The notes: a model not told the origin generated them from the sequence alone. Positions 8,416 through 17,985 are shown, numbered from the stretch's first letter. The stretch is 64,000 nucleotides of DNA from Lachnospiraceae bacterium (GCA_015057425.1 SVEL01000005.1:112147-176146), one strand, 5' to 3'. A program made the numbers and translations.

Positions 8416-9588
8416 TTATTTCCAAAAAGGAAATCTTTGTAAATCATATATGTGGTCCGGTTCATTTAATATGAAATCCGGCGAAACATTAAAGTATCGC
8501 CAATAATCTTCAGGCTCATCCCATAGAGTATCGCAGTGATAATATTTTCCGTCAGATTTTACGATATTCCATGCATGAGTGTCACTGGTGCACACATAAG
8601 CTTCTATTCCGGCGTGATTGGCCAATAAACAAAATGCATCGGCATATTCTCCACATACGCCTTTTCCTAATAACAGACCGTCATAACCGAAGGCTCTCAT
8701 TGGTCTGTTTGAATCATCATATTCCATATGATCTATGATGTATTGATATAACAATTTTTCTTTTTCTAATTCGGATATTCCGGTTGGCAAACCGGCTACG
8801 ATTTCTTTTGCTTTATTTTCTGCGTCTATAAACTGGCTGTATTTTCCCTGAGAACCCTCATCAATAGCGTTAATCAATCCCTTATTATCTTTTATGGATT
8901 CGTAATCAAGAATACAGTTATTATCTAAAATGAGAAATATTATATTTTTATTATCACTTAAAGGTGACAATGATGTTATACGGTTTGTGTCAACATTTAC
9001 GTATTTTAATGATGTAATATTACGTAAAGGTTCGATGCTTTTTATAAGATTATTGCTTAAATACAACGATTCAAGATTTTTACAATTTGAAAAATCAGGT
9101 ATTTCGGTAATATAACAGTTGCTAATATCAACATATACCAATTCTTCCAGTAAACTCAGCTCACTTATATCAGTAATGAAACCGCTGCTTATGCGAAGTT
9201 CCCTAAGATTTTTAAGTAACGATATTCCTTTTACGGAATTGATGGGAGTTTCAAAAACGGACAAATACATTATCTGCTCCAAATCTGCTATACGAAGAAC
9301 TGCATCTGTGTCGTAGCCCAACTCCTTACGAATGGCATCACCAAGAGTAGAATCTATAATGATGTCGTCACTTACATTATCGTCAATTTCGTAAGTGGTT
9401 GTGTCATTTTCCGGCGCAGTAGTTGTGCTGCTTTCTGTTGTAGGTGACGCAGTATTTACTTCAGTAAATGATGTACTTCCGCTATCAGACGTTATAGCCG
9501 GTTCTTCATATTTATTTTTACATGATGATATAACTGTTAAAACCAATAGTAAAACCATCATTGAAACACAGGTTGATAACTTTTTCAT
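8416..9588 (-). CDS. Lipoprotein with leucine-rich repeats and a transglutaminase-like domain
   Basis: A 390-residue exported lipoprotein. The signal peptide ends in a lipobox (V-I-S-S-C, Cys near residue 23), followed by a Ser/Thr/Glu-rich linker. Residues 80-240 hold SDS22/internalin-type leucine-rich repeats (L-x-x-L-x-x-L...I). Residues 255-390 are a transglutaminase-like fold with the full triad: Cys in G-V-C-G-E-Y-A-D-A-F, His in D-T-H-A-W-N-I-V and Asp in C-D-T-L-W-D-E-P. It may cross-link, cleave or bind surface proteins. Its position between azlC (36 bases) and azlD (23 bases) on the same strand is odd; nothing in the protein suggests a transport role. Confidence 0.88.
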   Translation of the reverse strand: MKKLSTCVSMMVLLLVLTVISSCKNKYEEPAITSDSGSTSFTEVNTASPTTESSTTTAPENDTTTYEIDDNVSDDIIIDSTLGDAIRKELGYDTDAVLRIADLEQIMYLSVFETPINSVKGISLLKNLRELRISSGFITDISELSLLEELVYVDISNCYITEIPDFSNCKNLESLYLSNNLIKSIEPLRNITSLKYVNVDTNRITSLSPLSDNKNIIFLILDNNCILDYESIKDNKGLINAIDEGSQGKYSQFIDAENKAKEIVAGLPTGISELEKEKLLYQYIIDHMEYDDSNRPMRAFGYDGLLLGKGVCGEYADAFCLLANHAGIEAYVCTSDTHAWNIVKSDGKYYHCDTLWDEPEDYWRYFNVSPDFILNEPDHIYDLQRFPFWK

Positions 9589-9624
9589 CGATATTCCTTT
9601 CGACTTTTTGTAATTTCCGGAGTA

Positions 9625-10359
9625 TTAATCTGCAACAGTTGACTGATTATCCTTGGTTTCTTCTTTTACAGGGAAAAGAAGGGCAGCAATCAGTGAAATT
9701 ACAATAGTAAGTATGATAGTTCTGTATCCGGAGTCTATTTCCTTAAGAACAGGTGCAAAAGTAAATATTGCGCTGACTATCATTGAAATAGGAACAACAG
9801 CGGCAAGAACTTTATTTTTCTTTGTAGGCGGTATAACGACTGCTATAAACATACCGTAGAGAGCTACGCTTAATGCCACAAGAAGTCTCGCAGGCATTAT
9901 GTTACCGCAGATTACGCCGAAACCTGTACCAAGTGCCCAACCGGGAAGTGCAACTGTCATAGCGCCATATGAATAAAATGGATTTAAATATCCCGGTGCA
10001 GCTATTGAAATGCCAAATATTTCGTCAGTTACATCGTAAGCAATTAAAAGTCTGTGGAAAAAAGGCGTCTTTGGACTGATTTTCTGGGACAAAGCGCAGG
10101 ACATCAGCAGATACCTTAAGTTGGTTGTAAGTGTTGCAATTGCCATTGCAATGAAGCCTGAATCGGCAGCGATTACTTCAAAGGCAATTTTTTCACCGGC
10201 AGATGCATTGTTTGTAAAAGATATAATTGTAGCTTCAAGTGCATTGATTCCTATGTTGCGGGCAATTATACCAAGTGTAAAAGAAACTACAAAGTAGCCG
10301 AGGGCAATGGGAATACCATCTTTTATACCTTGCAGATACCATTGCTTATTATCTTTCAT
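9625..10359 (-). CDS. azlC: AzlC, large subunit of branched-chain amino acid exporter
   Basis: A 244-residue membrane protein with the AzlC hallmarks: N-terminal G-I-K-D-G-I-P-I-A-L-G-Y, the S-F-T-N-N-A-S-A-G pattern and N-L-R-Y-L-L-M-S at the third segment. With AzlD it forms an exporter for branched-chain amino acids and toxic analogues. A GAAGGA ribosome site precedes ATG 10359. A good promoter lies upstream at 10408-10435 and should drive azlC, the lipoprotein and azlD as one transcript. Confidence 0.93.
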   Translation of the reverse strand: MKDNKQWYLQGIKDGIPIALGYFVVSFTLGIIARNIGINALEATIISFTNNASAGEKIAFEVIAADSGFIAMAIATLTTNLRYLLMSCALSQKISPKTPFFHRLLIAYDVTDEIFGISIAAPGYLNPFYSYGAMTVALPGWALGTGFGVICGNIMPARLLVALSVALYGMFIAVVIPPTKKNKVLAAVVPISMIVSAIFTFAPVLKEIDSGYRTIILTIVISLIAALLFPVKEETKDNQSTVAD

Positions 10360-10407
10360 ATGTAAAATCCTTCTTTATTATATATATAAATTTTTATCAC
10401 AGCGAAA

Positions 10408-10435
10408 ATTATAGCACATCGTGAAAAAAATACAA
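10408..10435 (-). promoter_or_regulatory. Promoter for the azlC operon
   Basis: On the minus strand TTGTAT, a 16-base spacer and TATAAT, with TGC directly before the -10 (an extended -10). It lies about 50 bases upstream of azlC. Confidence 0.6.
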
Positions 10436-10442
10436 TATTTGC

Positions 10443-10471
10443 TTGCAATAGAAAGCATTTTATTTTACAAT
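10443..10471 (+). promoter_or_regulatory. Promoter for nhaC
   Basis: TTGCAA, 17-base spacer, TACAAT, ending 40 bases before the nhaC start. It is back to back with the azlC promoter. Confidence 0.5.
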
Positions 10472-10511
10472 TTCTTTAGAATTAATTAACAAAAGGAGAG
10501 AAAATTCATTT

Positions 10512-12128
10512 ATGTCAAAGACAGCAAAAATTATTATTAATGTGTTGGCAATTGTTGCAATTGTTGCAGTACTTATAGTTGCCAAGTTTACAGGTGCACA
10601 GCCTAATACATTCTGGGGACTTGTGCCACCTATTATTGCCATCGGGCTTGCACTTATAACAAAGGAAGCGTACAGCTCGCTGTTTATAGGTATTGTATCG
10701 GGAGCGCTTATGGTATCTAAGTTTTCATTTGCAGGAACTATAGATACAATTATTAATGATGGTCTTATAGGAGCTGTAAAGGATACAGCCGGAATATTTG
10801 TATTTCTTGTTCTGTTAGGCGTTATAGTTGCACTTCTTAACAAGACTGGCGGTTCACAGGCTTTTGGTAAATGGGCTGAGAAACATGTAAAGACAAGAGC
10901 AGGTGCTATGCTTGCAACATTTGCATTGGGCGTATTAATCTTCGTTGATGATTATTTTAACTGCCTTACAGTTGGTTCGGTTATGAGACCTGTATGTGAC
11001 AGCAAGAAGATTTCAAGAGCAAAGCTTGCATACATAATTGATGCCACAGCAGCGCCAATTTGTATGATTGCCCCTATTTCATCATGGGCAGCAGCAGTTG
11101 CATCATACACAGAAGGCACTGATTATTCAGGAATAGAATTATTCGTAAGAGCGATACCATATAACTTTTATTCAATACTTACACTTGTATTTGTCGTTGC
11201 ATTAGTTCTTCTTAATTTTGACTATGGTTCAATGAGAATTCATGAAGCAAATGCATTATTACGCGGAGATTTATATACATCAGGTGATAAGAATGAAGGC
11301 ACGGAAATTGAGGCAACAGGAAAAGGAAAGGTTATTGACCTTATATTACCTGTAATTATTCTTATAGTAACATGCGTAATCGGTCTTTTATACGTTGGCG
11401 GATTTGGTAAAAAGAACATCATTGATGCATTTGGTGATACAGATGCAACAGTAGGTCTTCCTTGGGGAGCATTGATAGCACTTGTAATTATTATCATATA
11501 TCTTATAGCAAGAAGACTTGTGTCATTTAAGGAAGCTATGGAATGTATTCCTAAAGGATTTATAGCAATGGTGCCTGCAATTATCATTCTTACACTTGCA
11601 GTTTCACTTAAGAGTGTAACAGGATTACTTGGAGCAGATGTATTCGTAGAGGGTGTAGTTAAAGGCTCAGCAGCTAACTTTGCAATGTTCCTTCCTGCAA
11701 TTATATTCCTTGTTGCATGTGTACTTGCATTTTCAACAGGAACATCATGGGGAACATTTGGTATACTTATTCCTATCGTAATCAGTATATTTGAACCGGG
11801 TTCACAGCTTATGATAGTTGGTATGTCAGCATGTCTTGCAGGGGCTGTATGCGGTGACCATTGTTCACCTATTTCAGATACAACGATTATGTCATCGGCA
11901 GGTGGTCAGTGTAATCACATTAACCACGTATCAACTCAGATGCCATATGCAATATCAGTTGCAGCGATATCGTTTGTTCTTTATGTACTGATTGGTATCC
12001 TTGAGGCAATTGGACTTGGAAGCTTTATCTGGATTACAATTCCTTTAGGTGTTGTTATAACAGTCGGATTCCTTGTAGTTATGAAGATGCTTGTAAAAAA
12101 TATGAATTGTGGAGAAATATATAAATAA
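10512..12128 (+). CDS. nhaC: NhaC-family Na+/H+ antiporter
   Basis: A 538-residue membrane protein with about 12 segments. Family signatures include F-V-D-D-Y-F-N near residue 145, the D-A-T-A-A-P-I-C-M-I-A-P-I-S-S-W segment, T-G-T-S-W-G-T-F and G-D-H-C-S-P-I-S-D-T-T. NhaC-type proteins exchange sodium or organic acids for protons; some close relatives carry malate/lactate or amino acids, so the substrate is not certain. The ribosome site (AAAGGAG) is rather far from ATG 10512. A short GAGGCG/CGCCTC hairpin after the gene may end the transcript. Confidence 0.88.
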   Translation: MSKTAKIIINVLAIVAIVAVLIVAKFTGAQPNTFWGLVPPIIAIGLALITKEAYSSLFIGIVSGALMVSKFSFAGTIDTIINDGLIGAVKDTAGIFVFLVLLGVIVALLNKTGGSQAFGKWAEKHVKTRAGAMLATFALGVLIFVDDYFNCLTVGSVMRPVCDSKKISRAKLAYIIDATAAPICMIAPISSWAAAVASYTEGTDYSGIELFVRAIPYNFYSILTLVFVVALVLLNFDYGSMRIHEANALLRGDLYTSGDKNEGTEIEATGKGKVIDLILPVIILIVTCVIGLLYVGGFGKKNIIDAFGDTDATVGLPWGALIALVIIIIYLIARRLVSFKEAMECIPKGFIAMVPAIIILTLAVSLKSVTGLLGADVFVEGVVKGSAANFAMFLPAIIFLVACVLAFSTGTSWGTFGILIPIVISIFEPGSQLMIVGMSACLAGAVCGDHCSPISDTTIMSSAGGQCNHINHVSTQMPYAISVAAISFVLYVLIGILEAIGLGSFIWITIPLGVVITVGFLVVMKMLVKNMNCGEIYK

Positions 12129-12144
12129 TAATCAATTAAAATAA

Positions 12145-12172
12145 TCCTGAGGCGTACGGTTTGTGCGCCTCG
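12145..12172 (+). terminator. Weak hairpin after nhaC
   Basis: GAGGCG and CGCCTC form a six-base G+C-rich stem around an 11-base loop. No T-run follows, so it may be an attenuating or processing hairpin rather than a full terminator. Confidence 0.35.
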
Positions 12173-12222
12173 TATTAGTAAAAGACGCTGCTTTGGCAAG
12201 TAATATAAAGGTTGGTAAAATT

Positions 12223-12720
12223 ATGAGAGAACAGTTAACAGAAAATGATGTGAAAAAAATCGAAGCAGAAATCGAACACAGAAAGCTGGTAGTACGAAAA
12301 GAAGCCATTGAGGCCGTAAAAGAAGCAAGGGCCCATGGAGATTTAAGTGAAAACTTTGAATACTACGCGGCAAAAAGAGATAAAAATAAAAACGAAAGCA
12401 GAATCCGATACCTTGAAAAAATGCTTAAAACGGCAGAAGTTATAAGCGATAAGTCTGATGATGATGCAGTGGGACTTAATAAGAAAGTGGTTATCAGATT
12501 TGAAGATAATAAAAAAGAAGAAGAGTTTAAGATAGTTACATCCATAAGGGGTAATTCACTGAAAGGCAATATTAGTATAGAATCGCCTATAGGGAAGGCA
12601 CTTATGGGGCACAAAAAAGGCGATGTGGTAACAGTAGAAGTAAATGACAAGATAAAATATGACGTAAAGATAATGTCTATAGAAGAAGCTGATGACAACG
12701 ACGAAATAAGAAGTTATTAG
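12223..12720 (+). CDS. greA: GreA-type transcription elongation factor
   Basis: A 165-residue protein that would rescue backtracked RNA polymerase by stimulating transcript cleavage. The N-terminal coiled coil (residues 1-75) carries the acidic tip motif A-H-G-D-L-S-E-N-F-E-Y with its D and E residues, and the C-terminal half shows the FKBP-like G-K-A-L-M-G-H-K-K-G-D-V-V pattern. ATG 12223 is chosen over an in-frame upstream start because it matches the normal GreA N-terminus. It diverges from standard GreA in the middle, so it may be a second paralogue. Confidence 0.88.
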   Translation: MREQLTENDVKKIEAEIEHRKLVVRKEAIEAVKEARAHGDLSENFEYYAAKRDKNKNESRIRYLEKMLKTAEVISDKSDDDAVGLNKKVVIRFEDNKKEEEFKIVTSIRGNSLKGNISIESPIGKALMGHKKGDVVTVEVNDKIKYDVKIMSIEEADDNDEIRSY

Positions 12721-12768
12721 TTGTCAGGATATTAAACGAAAGAAGTCTGCATGGGATAAGGTGAGATT

Positions 12769-14130
12769 ATGGAACATTATAAAGTATTATTAAAAACATC
12801 ATTTAAACACGGTGGCCTGTTTGTCAAATGGTCAGCTATAGCTCTGGCTATAGGTATCATAGTAGGACTTGCGGGAACAGTATTTTCGAAATCAATGATA
12901 TGGGCAACCGGCTTTAGGGAAGAACATAGTTATATATTATATTTTCTGCCTTTGGCAGGTTTGTTTATTGTATGGTGTTACAGAGCACTTAAAGTGTATG
13001 AAGACAGAGGAACTGATTTGATACTTACATCTCTTCAGAGAAATGATAATGTTCCTATAAAGACAGCGCCACTTATATTTATGGCAACAGTTCTTACACA
13101 CCTTTTCGGTGGTTCGGCAGGTCGTGAAGGCGCAGCACTTCAGTTGGGCGGCAGCCTTGGAAACGGAATCGGCAAGTTATTAAAATTAGACGATAATGAT
13201 AGAAAAATAATAATTATGTGCGGTATGAGTGCAGCATTCTCAGCGATGTTTGGAACACCGCTTGCTGCAGCATTGTTTTCCTTGGAAGTATCTACGATAG
13301 GAACTATGTACTATTCTGCCCTTCTGCCATGTATTATATCAGCACTTGTGGCTGTTCACTTTGCAGGAAGTATGGGTATTTCGCAGGAAGCATTTCATGT
13401 AGAAGGAATTCCAAAGGAAAGTATACCGGTATTTGGTAAAGTCGTTATATTGGCAATACTTTGTGCAGCATTAAGTGTAGTCCTTTGTGTAGTTCTTCAT
13501 GACACAAAGAAAATCTTGAAGAAATTATTTAAGAATCCATATATTAGAGTGGTGGTTGCATCAGTTGCAATTATTGCATTGACACTTATTTTAGGTACAA
13601 ATGACTACTTGGGAGCAGGTGTTCATGTTATAGAAAGAGCACTTGAAGGCGATGTAAATACAATGGCATTTTTCTGGAAAATGTTATTTACAGCCATAAC
13701 CCTTGCAGCAGGATTTAAAGGAGGAGAAATTGTTCCGTCATTTTTCATAGGTGCAACTTTTGGTAGTGCCCTAAGTCCGTTACTTGGACTTTCACCGTCA
13801 CTTTGCGGAGCCATAGGTATGGCAGCAGTATTTTGCGGTGTTACAAACAGTCCGATTGCCTCAATACTTATAAGCTTTGAACTGTTTGGATTTGAAGGAA
13901 TGCCGTATTATCTCATAGCGGTGGCCATAAGTTATGTTTTATCGGGATATATCGGACTTTATCACGATCAGGGATTTACTCATTCCAAGTATAAAGTGGT
14001 AGATTATAATATCGAAAAAGATGCAGAAAATAAAGAACTTAAGATAGCTGATGAAAAAGTAGCCAGAAAGAAAGCGGAGAAAGCTGAGAAAAAAGCAGAA
14101 AAAAAGGCTGAAAAAAATCAGCCTAAGTAA
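12769..14130 (+). CDS. CLC-family anion transporter, CLC-F-like (fluoride/proton type)
   Basis: A 453-residue CLC protein. The gating-glutamate region reads T-H-L-F-G-G-S-A-G-R-E-G-A, and G-G-E-I-V-P-S-F-F-I-G-A matches the second pore loop. The usual chloride-selectivity motif GSGIP is absent; the equivalent place reads R-G-T-D-L-I-L, which resembles the G-N-N-L-I of fluoride-exporting CLC-F proteins. Fluoride export is therefore the best guess, but the Asn residues are changed. The tail is a Lys/Ala/Glu-rich charged extension. No fluoride riboswitch fits in the 48-base gap upstream. Confidence 0.85.
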   Translation: MEHYKVLLKTSFKHGGLFVKWSAIALAIGIIVGLAGTVFSKSMIWATGFREEHSYILYFLPLAGLFIVWCYRALKVYEDRGTDLILTSLQRNDNVPIKTAPLIFMATVLTHLFGGSAGREGAALQLGGSLGNGIGKLLKLDDNDRKIIIMCGMSAAFSAMFGTPLAAALFSLEVSTIGTMYYSALLPCIISALVAVHFAGSMGISQEAFHVEGIPKESIPVFGKVVILAILCAALSVVLCVVLHDTKKILKKLFKNPYIRVVVASVAIIALTLILGTNDYLGAGVHVIERALEGDVNTMAFFWKMLFTAITLAAGFKGGEIVPSFFIGATFGSALSPLLGLSPSLCGAIGMAAVFCGVTNSPIASILISFELFGFEGMPYYLIAVAISYVLSGYIGLYHDQGFTHSKYKVVDYNIEKDAENKELKIADEKVARKKAEKAEKKAEKKAEKNQPK

Positions 14131-14136
14131 GAATAA

Positions 14137-14775
14137 TCACTTTTTACGTATTTGCAATAATCCTACAATCTGTCCTGACAGTATGACAGATACAAGAGAA
14201 AAAATAATCTGGTCTAAAGGTATGTAACATAGGGAAGCAATCAGGATGACTGCATCCATGACAAAGTAAGTTACAGCGACAGGTGTTTTAAATACATGCT
14301 TCATAGTAAGTGCAATTGCATCGTCGCCGCTGGGGGCACCGCCCATACGCATACATATACCTACACCTACGCCGACAAATATAGCTCCTAATATAGCGGA
14401 AAGAATAGGATATTTGTACAGTTCAGGCCAGATTCGCGGGAAAAATTCAAGTATTCCGTAAAATAAGGAATAACTGAAACTTGCCACTACAGAATAGGCA
14501 ACAAATTGCTTGCCGACTGCGGCAAAGCCTATAAGATAACAGGCCAGACTTATAACAAAACCTGAAACGGCGGGGCTGATATAAAGCAAATGCTCAAGAA
14601 GCAGTGAAAGTCCTAAAATTCCGCCTTCAGTAATATCTACATAGGAGTGGACATTGTAAATGCCGAAAGCAAGAATGGCACTTCCCAATACAATAAGTAT
14701 ATAATTTTTTAGTAGCGATTTCTGTCCGTTTAAAAACTTGCGGATAGAAATCGTTGGTTTTTTGGGAGAATTCAT
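14137..14775 (-). CDS. yitT: YitT-family membrane protein
   Basis: A 212-residue protein with five to six membrane segments and the YitT pattern: A-F-G-I-Y-N-V near the first segment, T-E-G-G-I-L-G-L-S-L-L-L and G-I-C-M-R-M-G-G-A-P-S-G-D-D. The C-terminal DUF2179 domain present in many YitT proteins is missing, so this is the short form. Function is unknown. It is convergent with the CLC gene with only six bases between stop codons and has a near-consensus promoter upstream. Confidence 0.82.
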   Translation of the reverse strand: MNSPKKPTISIRKFLNGQKSLLKNYILIVLGSAILAFGIYNVHSYVDITEGGILGLSLLLEHLLYISPAVSGFVISLACYLIGFAAVGKQFVAYSVVASFSYSLFYGILEFFPRIWPELYKYPILSAILGAIFVGVGVGICMRMGGAPSGDDAIALTMKHVFKTPVAVTYFVMDAVILIASLCYIPLDQIIFSLVSVILSGQIVGLLQIRKK

Positions 14776-14814
14776 ATGTAAAAATACCTCGTAAAATATA
14801 CATTTTTCTTATAA

Positions 14815-14843
14815 AGTATAATAAATTAACAGTGCGGTGTCAA
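14815..14843 (-). promoter_or_regulatory. Promoter for yitT
   Basis: On the minus strand TTGACA, 17-base spacer, TATACT: a near-perfect sigma-A promoter 40 bases upstream of the yitT start. Confidence 0.72.
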
Positions 14844-14948
14844 TTTGTTTAAATTCTTAAGAAAATCTTTAGGTTTTTAGAAACTTTATATTTAGAAATA
14901 TGTACTATCATAAGGTTGTACATGAAACCAAACGAAAGGAAAAAGAGA

Positions 14949-15656
14949 ATGTATCGCATTTTAGTAGTTGAAGATGATAACGAAATAAGGGAAGGAGTTG
15001 AGATTTATCTAAAGAGCCAGGGATATGAAGTGTTTCAGGCAAAAGATGGTATAGAAGGCCTTGAAGTAATAGGTCGTGAAGAAGTTCATCTTGCCATAGT
15101 AGATGTAATGATGCCAAGAATGGATGGAATACATATGGTTATGGAACTTAGAAAAAAACATGACTTTCCGGTCATTATGCTTTCCGCTAAATCAGAAGAA
15201 GTAGATAAGATAATGGGACTCAATATGGGTGCAGACGATTATGTCACAAAACCGTTTCAACCATTGGAGCTTCTTGCAAGAGTTAATTCTCACCTGAGAA
15301 GATATGCAAGGTATCTGGAAGTGACAGGTAATATGGGAGAAAGAAATGAAGGTAAGATATATACCATCGGTGGTCTTGAATTAAATGAAGATACGGTTGA
15401 AGTCAGAGTAGACGGAGAAATTGTAAAGCTTACGCCTATGGAATACAAAATCCTTCATTTGCTTATAAAAAGCCCGGGAAGAGTATTTTCGGCGGAAGAT
15501 ATCTACGAAAAGGTTTGGAACGAAAAAGCTGTAAACACAGACACGATAATGGTTCATGTACGTAACATTCGGGAAAAGATAGAACTTAATCCGAAAGAAC
15601 CAAAATATTTAAAGGTGGTGTGGGGCGTTGGATACAAGATTGAAAAAAACGCATAA
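14949..15656 (+). CDS. OmpR/PhoB-family response regulator
   Basis: A 235-residue regulator. The receiver domain has the acidic pair E-D-D at 8-10, phospho-acceptor D52 in A-I-V-D-V-M-M-P, the T/S position in M-L-S-A-K-S and the invariant K in V-T-K-P-F. A winged helix follows from about residue 130 (L-T-P-M-E-Y-K-I-L...V-W-G-V-G-Y-K). ATG 14949 is chosen because it gives the standard N-terminus and follows AAAGGA; TTG 14916 would add 11 residues. The kinase gene overlaps its end by 29 bases, so the two are translationally coupled. Confidence 0.95.
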   Translation: MYRILVVEDDNEIREGVEIYLKSQGYEVFQAKDGIEGLEVIGREEVHLAIVDVMMPRMDGIHMVMELRKKHDFPVIMLSAKSEEVDKIMGLNMGADDYVTKPFQPLELLARVNSHLRRYARYLEVTGNMGERNEGKIYTIGGLELNEDTVEVRVDGEIVKLTPMEYKILHLLIKSPGRVFSAEDIYEKVWNEKAVNTDTIMVHVRNIREKIELNPKEPKYLKVVWGVGYKIEKNA

Positions 15657-17853
15657 AAACAAATTACATATTATAGCTGTACTCATTATGGCTATTACGA
15701 TTTTAGGCTCAGCAGTAGCGGTAGTATCGTTTTATCCGCAGGTAGAAAAAGCGGCGATTGAAAAGAAAGATGAGTATAAATACGAGCAATTAAATATAAG
15801 TCCGTATTTCCAGCGGGATATAATCAGAAGTCTTATGAATAAATTTTCGAAGACAGCAGATGACGCAGTGTATGCGGGCTTATGCAATGAATATTTCATA
15901 TTATTAGAGGATTTTTATGGCGAAGACGTTTATGAAGCCATAAATAAACTTGATAAAGAAAGTAAATATTATATCGAAATAGAAGGACAGATATATACTA
16001 ATTGTCAGGGCGCATTGCTTACTGAATGTCAGACAAGATTGCCGGAGAGTAAGTTCCATAGTTATGAATTTGAGCAGGTGTTGGAAACATCAGGCATAGA
16101 TAATTTCTTTCACATTGAATTTGATGAGAATGGCATGCTTAATGAAATAGCTCTTGTTACCCTTGATGGAGCAGACTACCGATATATGCCAAGCAATTAT
16201 ATCGATACCATAATTCCGGAATTTTATAGTAACGATGATTACAAGGTAGAGGATTCAAAATACTGTAACAACGGTAGCTACCTTTATGGTGCACCACGTA
16301 ATTGTAAAGCTATATATATGATTGATAGTGAAAATCAATATGTGTATACAGACGAGAGATATTCACGTTATTATGATCCGCAAGATATATGGGTTGAGAC
16401 AGGTGCATTTGCTATTCCGTTAGCCTTTGCGGTGTTAGTGGCTTCAGTTGCATTGATTCTTCCGCTTATTAAGCCTCTTGGTACCGGAAAAGAAAAATTG
16501 TTTAGTATGCCGATAATAACTGAAATGATAGTGTTTGTCATATTTACCGGTGTTGCCGCCGGAATGTGTGCAGCTATGATATTCTCACGACAGGATTTGA
16601 TTGCAGAAATACTTGCCGATTATGGGCAGGAAATTAAGGTTATAGGTTATAGCATATCTGAAGAAGTGCTTTATAAGGGCATTTTAGTATGCAGTGTTAT
16701 CGGCTGGGCTATAACATTCTTCCTTGAATATGTGCTTATTTCGGCATTGGGACAGTTTATTACTCATCCAATTAAGTATATAAAAGAAAAAAGTTATACA
16801 GTAAGGTTTATTATATGGGTAGTAAAGAAGCTTAAAGAGGTAAAGACAGGTCTCTTTGATACAGACTTAAAGGATGATTTGAGAAAGAAAATCAGAATAG
16901 TTGTGTTTGTAAACTTTGCTGTAATTTCAACATTCTGTCTTTTCTGGTATGTAGGAATTATAGCTGCACTGATATATTCCGTTGCTCTTATGATGTTATT
17001 TATTACATTGGTACGAAAGATGCAAAATGACTACGATAAGGCGCTTAATACACTTAAAGAAATGGGAAATGGAAATCTCAAGACGGAGATAGATAAAGAA
17101 CTTGGAATGTTCTCGGAAATGGGTGATGAACTTGAAAAGATACAGACAGGCTTTAGAGCAGCAGTTGTAGAAGAAGCAAAGAGTCAGAATATGAAGACAG
17201 AACTTATAACAAATGTCTCCCACGATTTGAAGACTCCGCTTACAGCTATTATTACTTATGTAAATCTTCTTAAGGATGAAAATATATCTGAAGAAGAAAG
17301 GAATCAGTATATAGCCACTCTTGATATGAAATCACAGAGACTTAAAGTGCTTATCGATGATTTATTTGAGATAAGCAAGGCAAATTCAGGCAATGTAAGT
17401 ATAAATCCCGTAGACGTGGATATAGTAGGACTTATAAAGCAGGTACGCCTGGAGCTTGAAGACAAGATAAATGACAGTTCTCTTATATTCAGATGGAATC
17501 TTCCGGAAGAAAAGGTGATACTTCAGTTAGACAGCCAGAGGACATATCGTATATTTGAAAATCTTATTATAAATATACTCAAATACTCAATGGAAAATTC
17601 AAGGGTATACGTAGATGTGGAAGAATCGGCAGACAGTGTTAGTATAGTTATGAAAAATGTCTCAAAGACAGAGATGAACTATGATGCGGCAAGTCTTACA
17701 GAGAGATTTGTAAGAGGAGATTTGTCGAGAAATTCTGAAGGAAGCGGACTTGGTCTTGCCATAGTAAAAAGTTTCGTAGAACTTCAAAACGGAAGGTTCG
17801 ACATAGAAACAGACGGGGATTTATTTAAAGCCATAATTGTATGGCCAAAATAG
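15628..17853 (+). CDS. Sensor histidine kinase, multi-pass membrane
   Basis: A 741-residue kinase paired with the preceding regulator. One N-terminal membrane segment (15-35) and an extracytoplasmic region to about residue 250 are followed by several more hydrophobic segments up to about 465. The HisKA box has H532 in N-V-S-H-D-L-K-T-P, and the ATPase domain ends with G-S-G-L-G-L-A-I-V-K. The TTG start at 15628 is supported by AAAGGTGG about 9 bases upstream, inside the regulator gene. The large, multi-segment input resembles envelope-stress kinases of Firmicutes, but the signal is unknown. Confidence 0.9.
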   Translation: MDTRLKKTHKNKLHIIAVLIMAITILGSAVAVVSFYPQVEKAAIEKKDEYKYEQLNISPYFQRDIIRSLMNKFSKTADDAVYAGLCNEYFILLEDFYGEDVYEAINKLDKESKYYIEIEGQIYTNCQGALLTECQTRLPESKFHSYEFEQVLETSGIDNFFHIEFDENGMLNEIALVTLDGADYRYMPSNYIDTIIPEFYSNDDYKVEDSKYCNNGSYLYGAPRNCKAIYMIDSENQYVYTDERYSRYYDPQDIWVETGAFAIPLAFAVLVASVALILPLIKPLGTGKEKLFSMPIITEMIVFVIFTGVAAGMCAAMIFSRQDLIAEILADYGQEIKVIGYSISEEVLYKGILVCSVIGWAITFFLEYVLISALGQFITHPIKYIKEKSYTVRFIIWVVKKLKEVKTGLFDTDLKDDLRKKIRIVVFVNFAVISTFCLFWYVGIIAALIYSVALMMLFITLVRKMQNDYDKALNTLKEMGNGNLKTEIDKELGMFSEMGDELEKIQTGFRAAVVEEAKSQNMKTELITNVSHDLKTPLTAIITYVNLLKDENISEEERNQYIATLDMKSQRLKVLIDDLFEISKANSGNVSINPVDVDIVGLIKQVRLELEDKINDSSLIFRWNLPEEKVILQLDSQRTYRIFENLIINILKYSMENSRVYVDVEESADSVSIVMKNVSKTEMNYDAASLTERFVRGDLSRNSEGSGLGLAIVKSFVELQNGRFDIETDGDLFKAIIVWPK

Positions 17854-17884
17854 TATAAAAAAAGAAATAATGTCCATAATATAA

Positions 17885-17932
17885 GATACCATAAGTTGTT
17901 GAATTAATTCACAAAATATGGTATCTTTTTTT
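17885..17932 (+). terminator. Terminator after the two-component operon
   Basis: GATACCATA and TATGGTATC form a nine-base perfect stem followed by seven T residues: a clear intrinsic terminator 30 bases after the kinase stop. Confidence 0.85.
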
Positions 17933-17985
17933 GTAGGTGATGACGTGTTTTTGCTTCGAAAAAGAAGCATTGAAAAGAGGTTTAT

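Noticed and set aside
10360..10511. Possible riboswitch between azlC and nhaC
   Set aside because: The 150-base spacer is filled by two divergent promoters and shows no known aptamer pattern.
12721..12768. Possible fluoride riboswitch before the CLC-F-like gene
   Set aside because: The 48-base gap is too short and lacks the motif.
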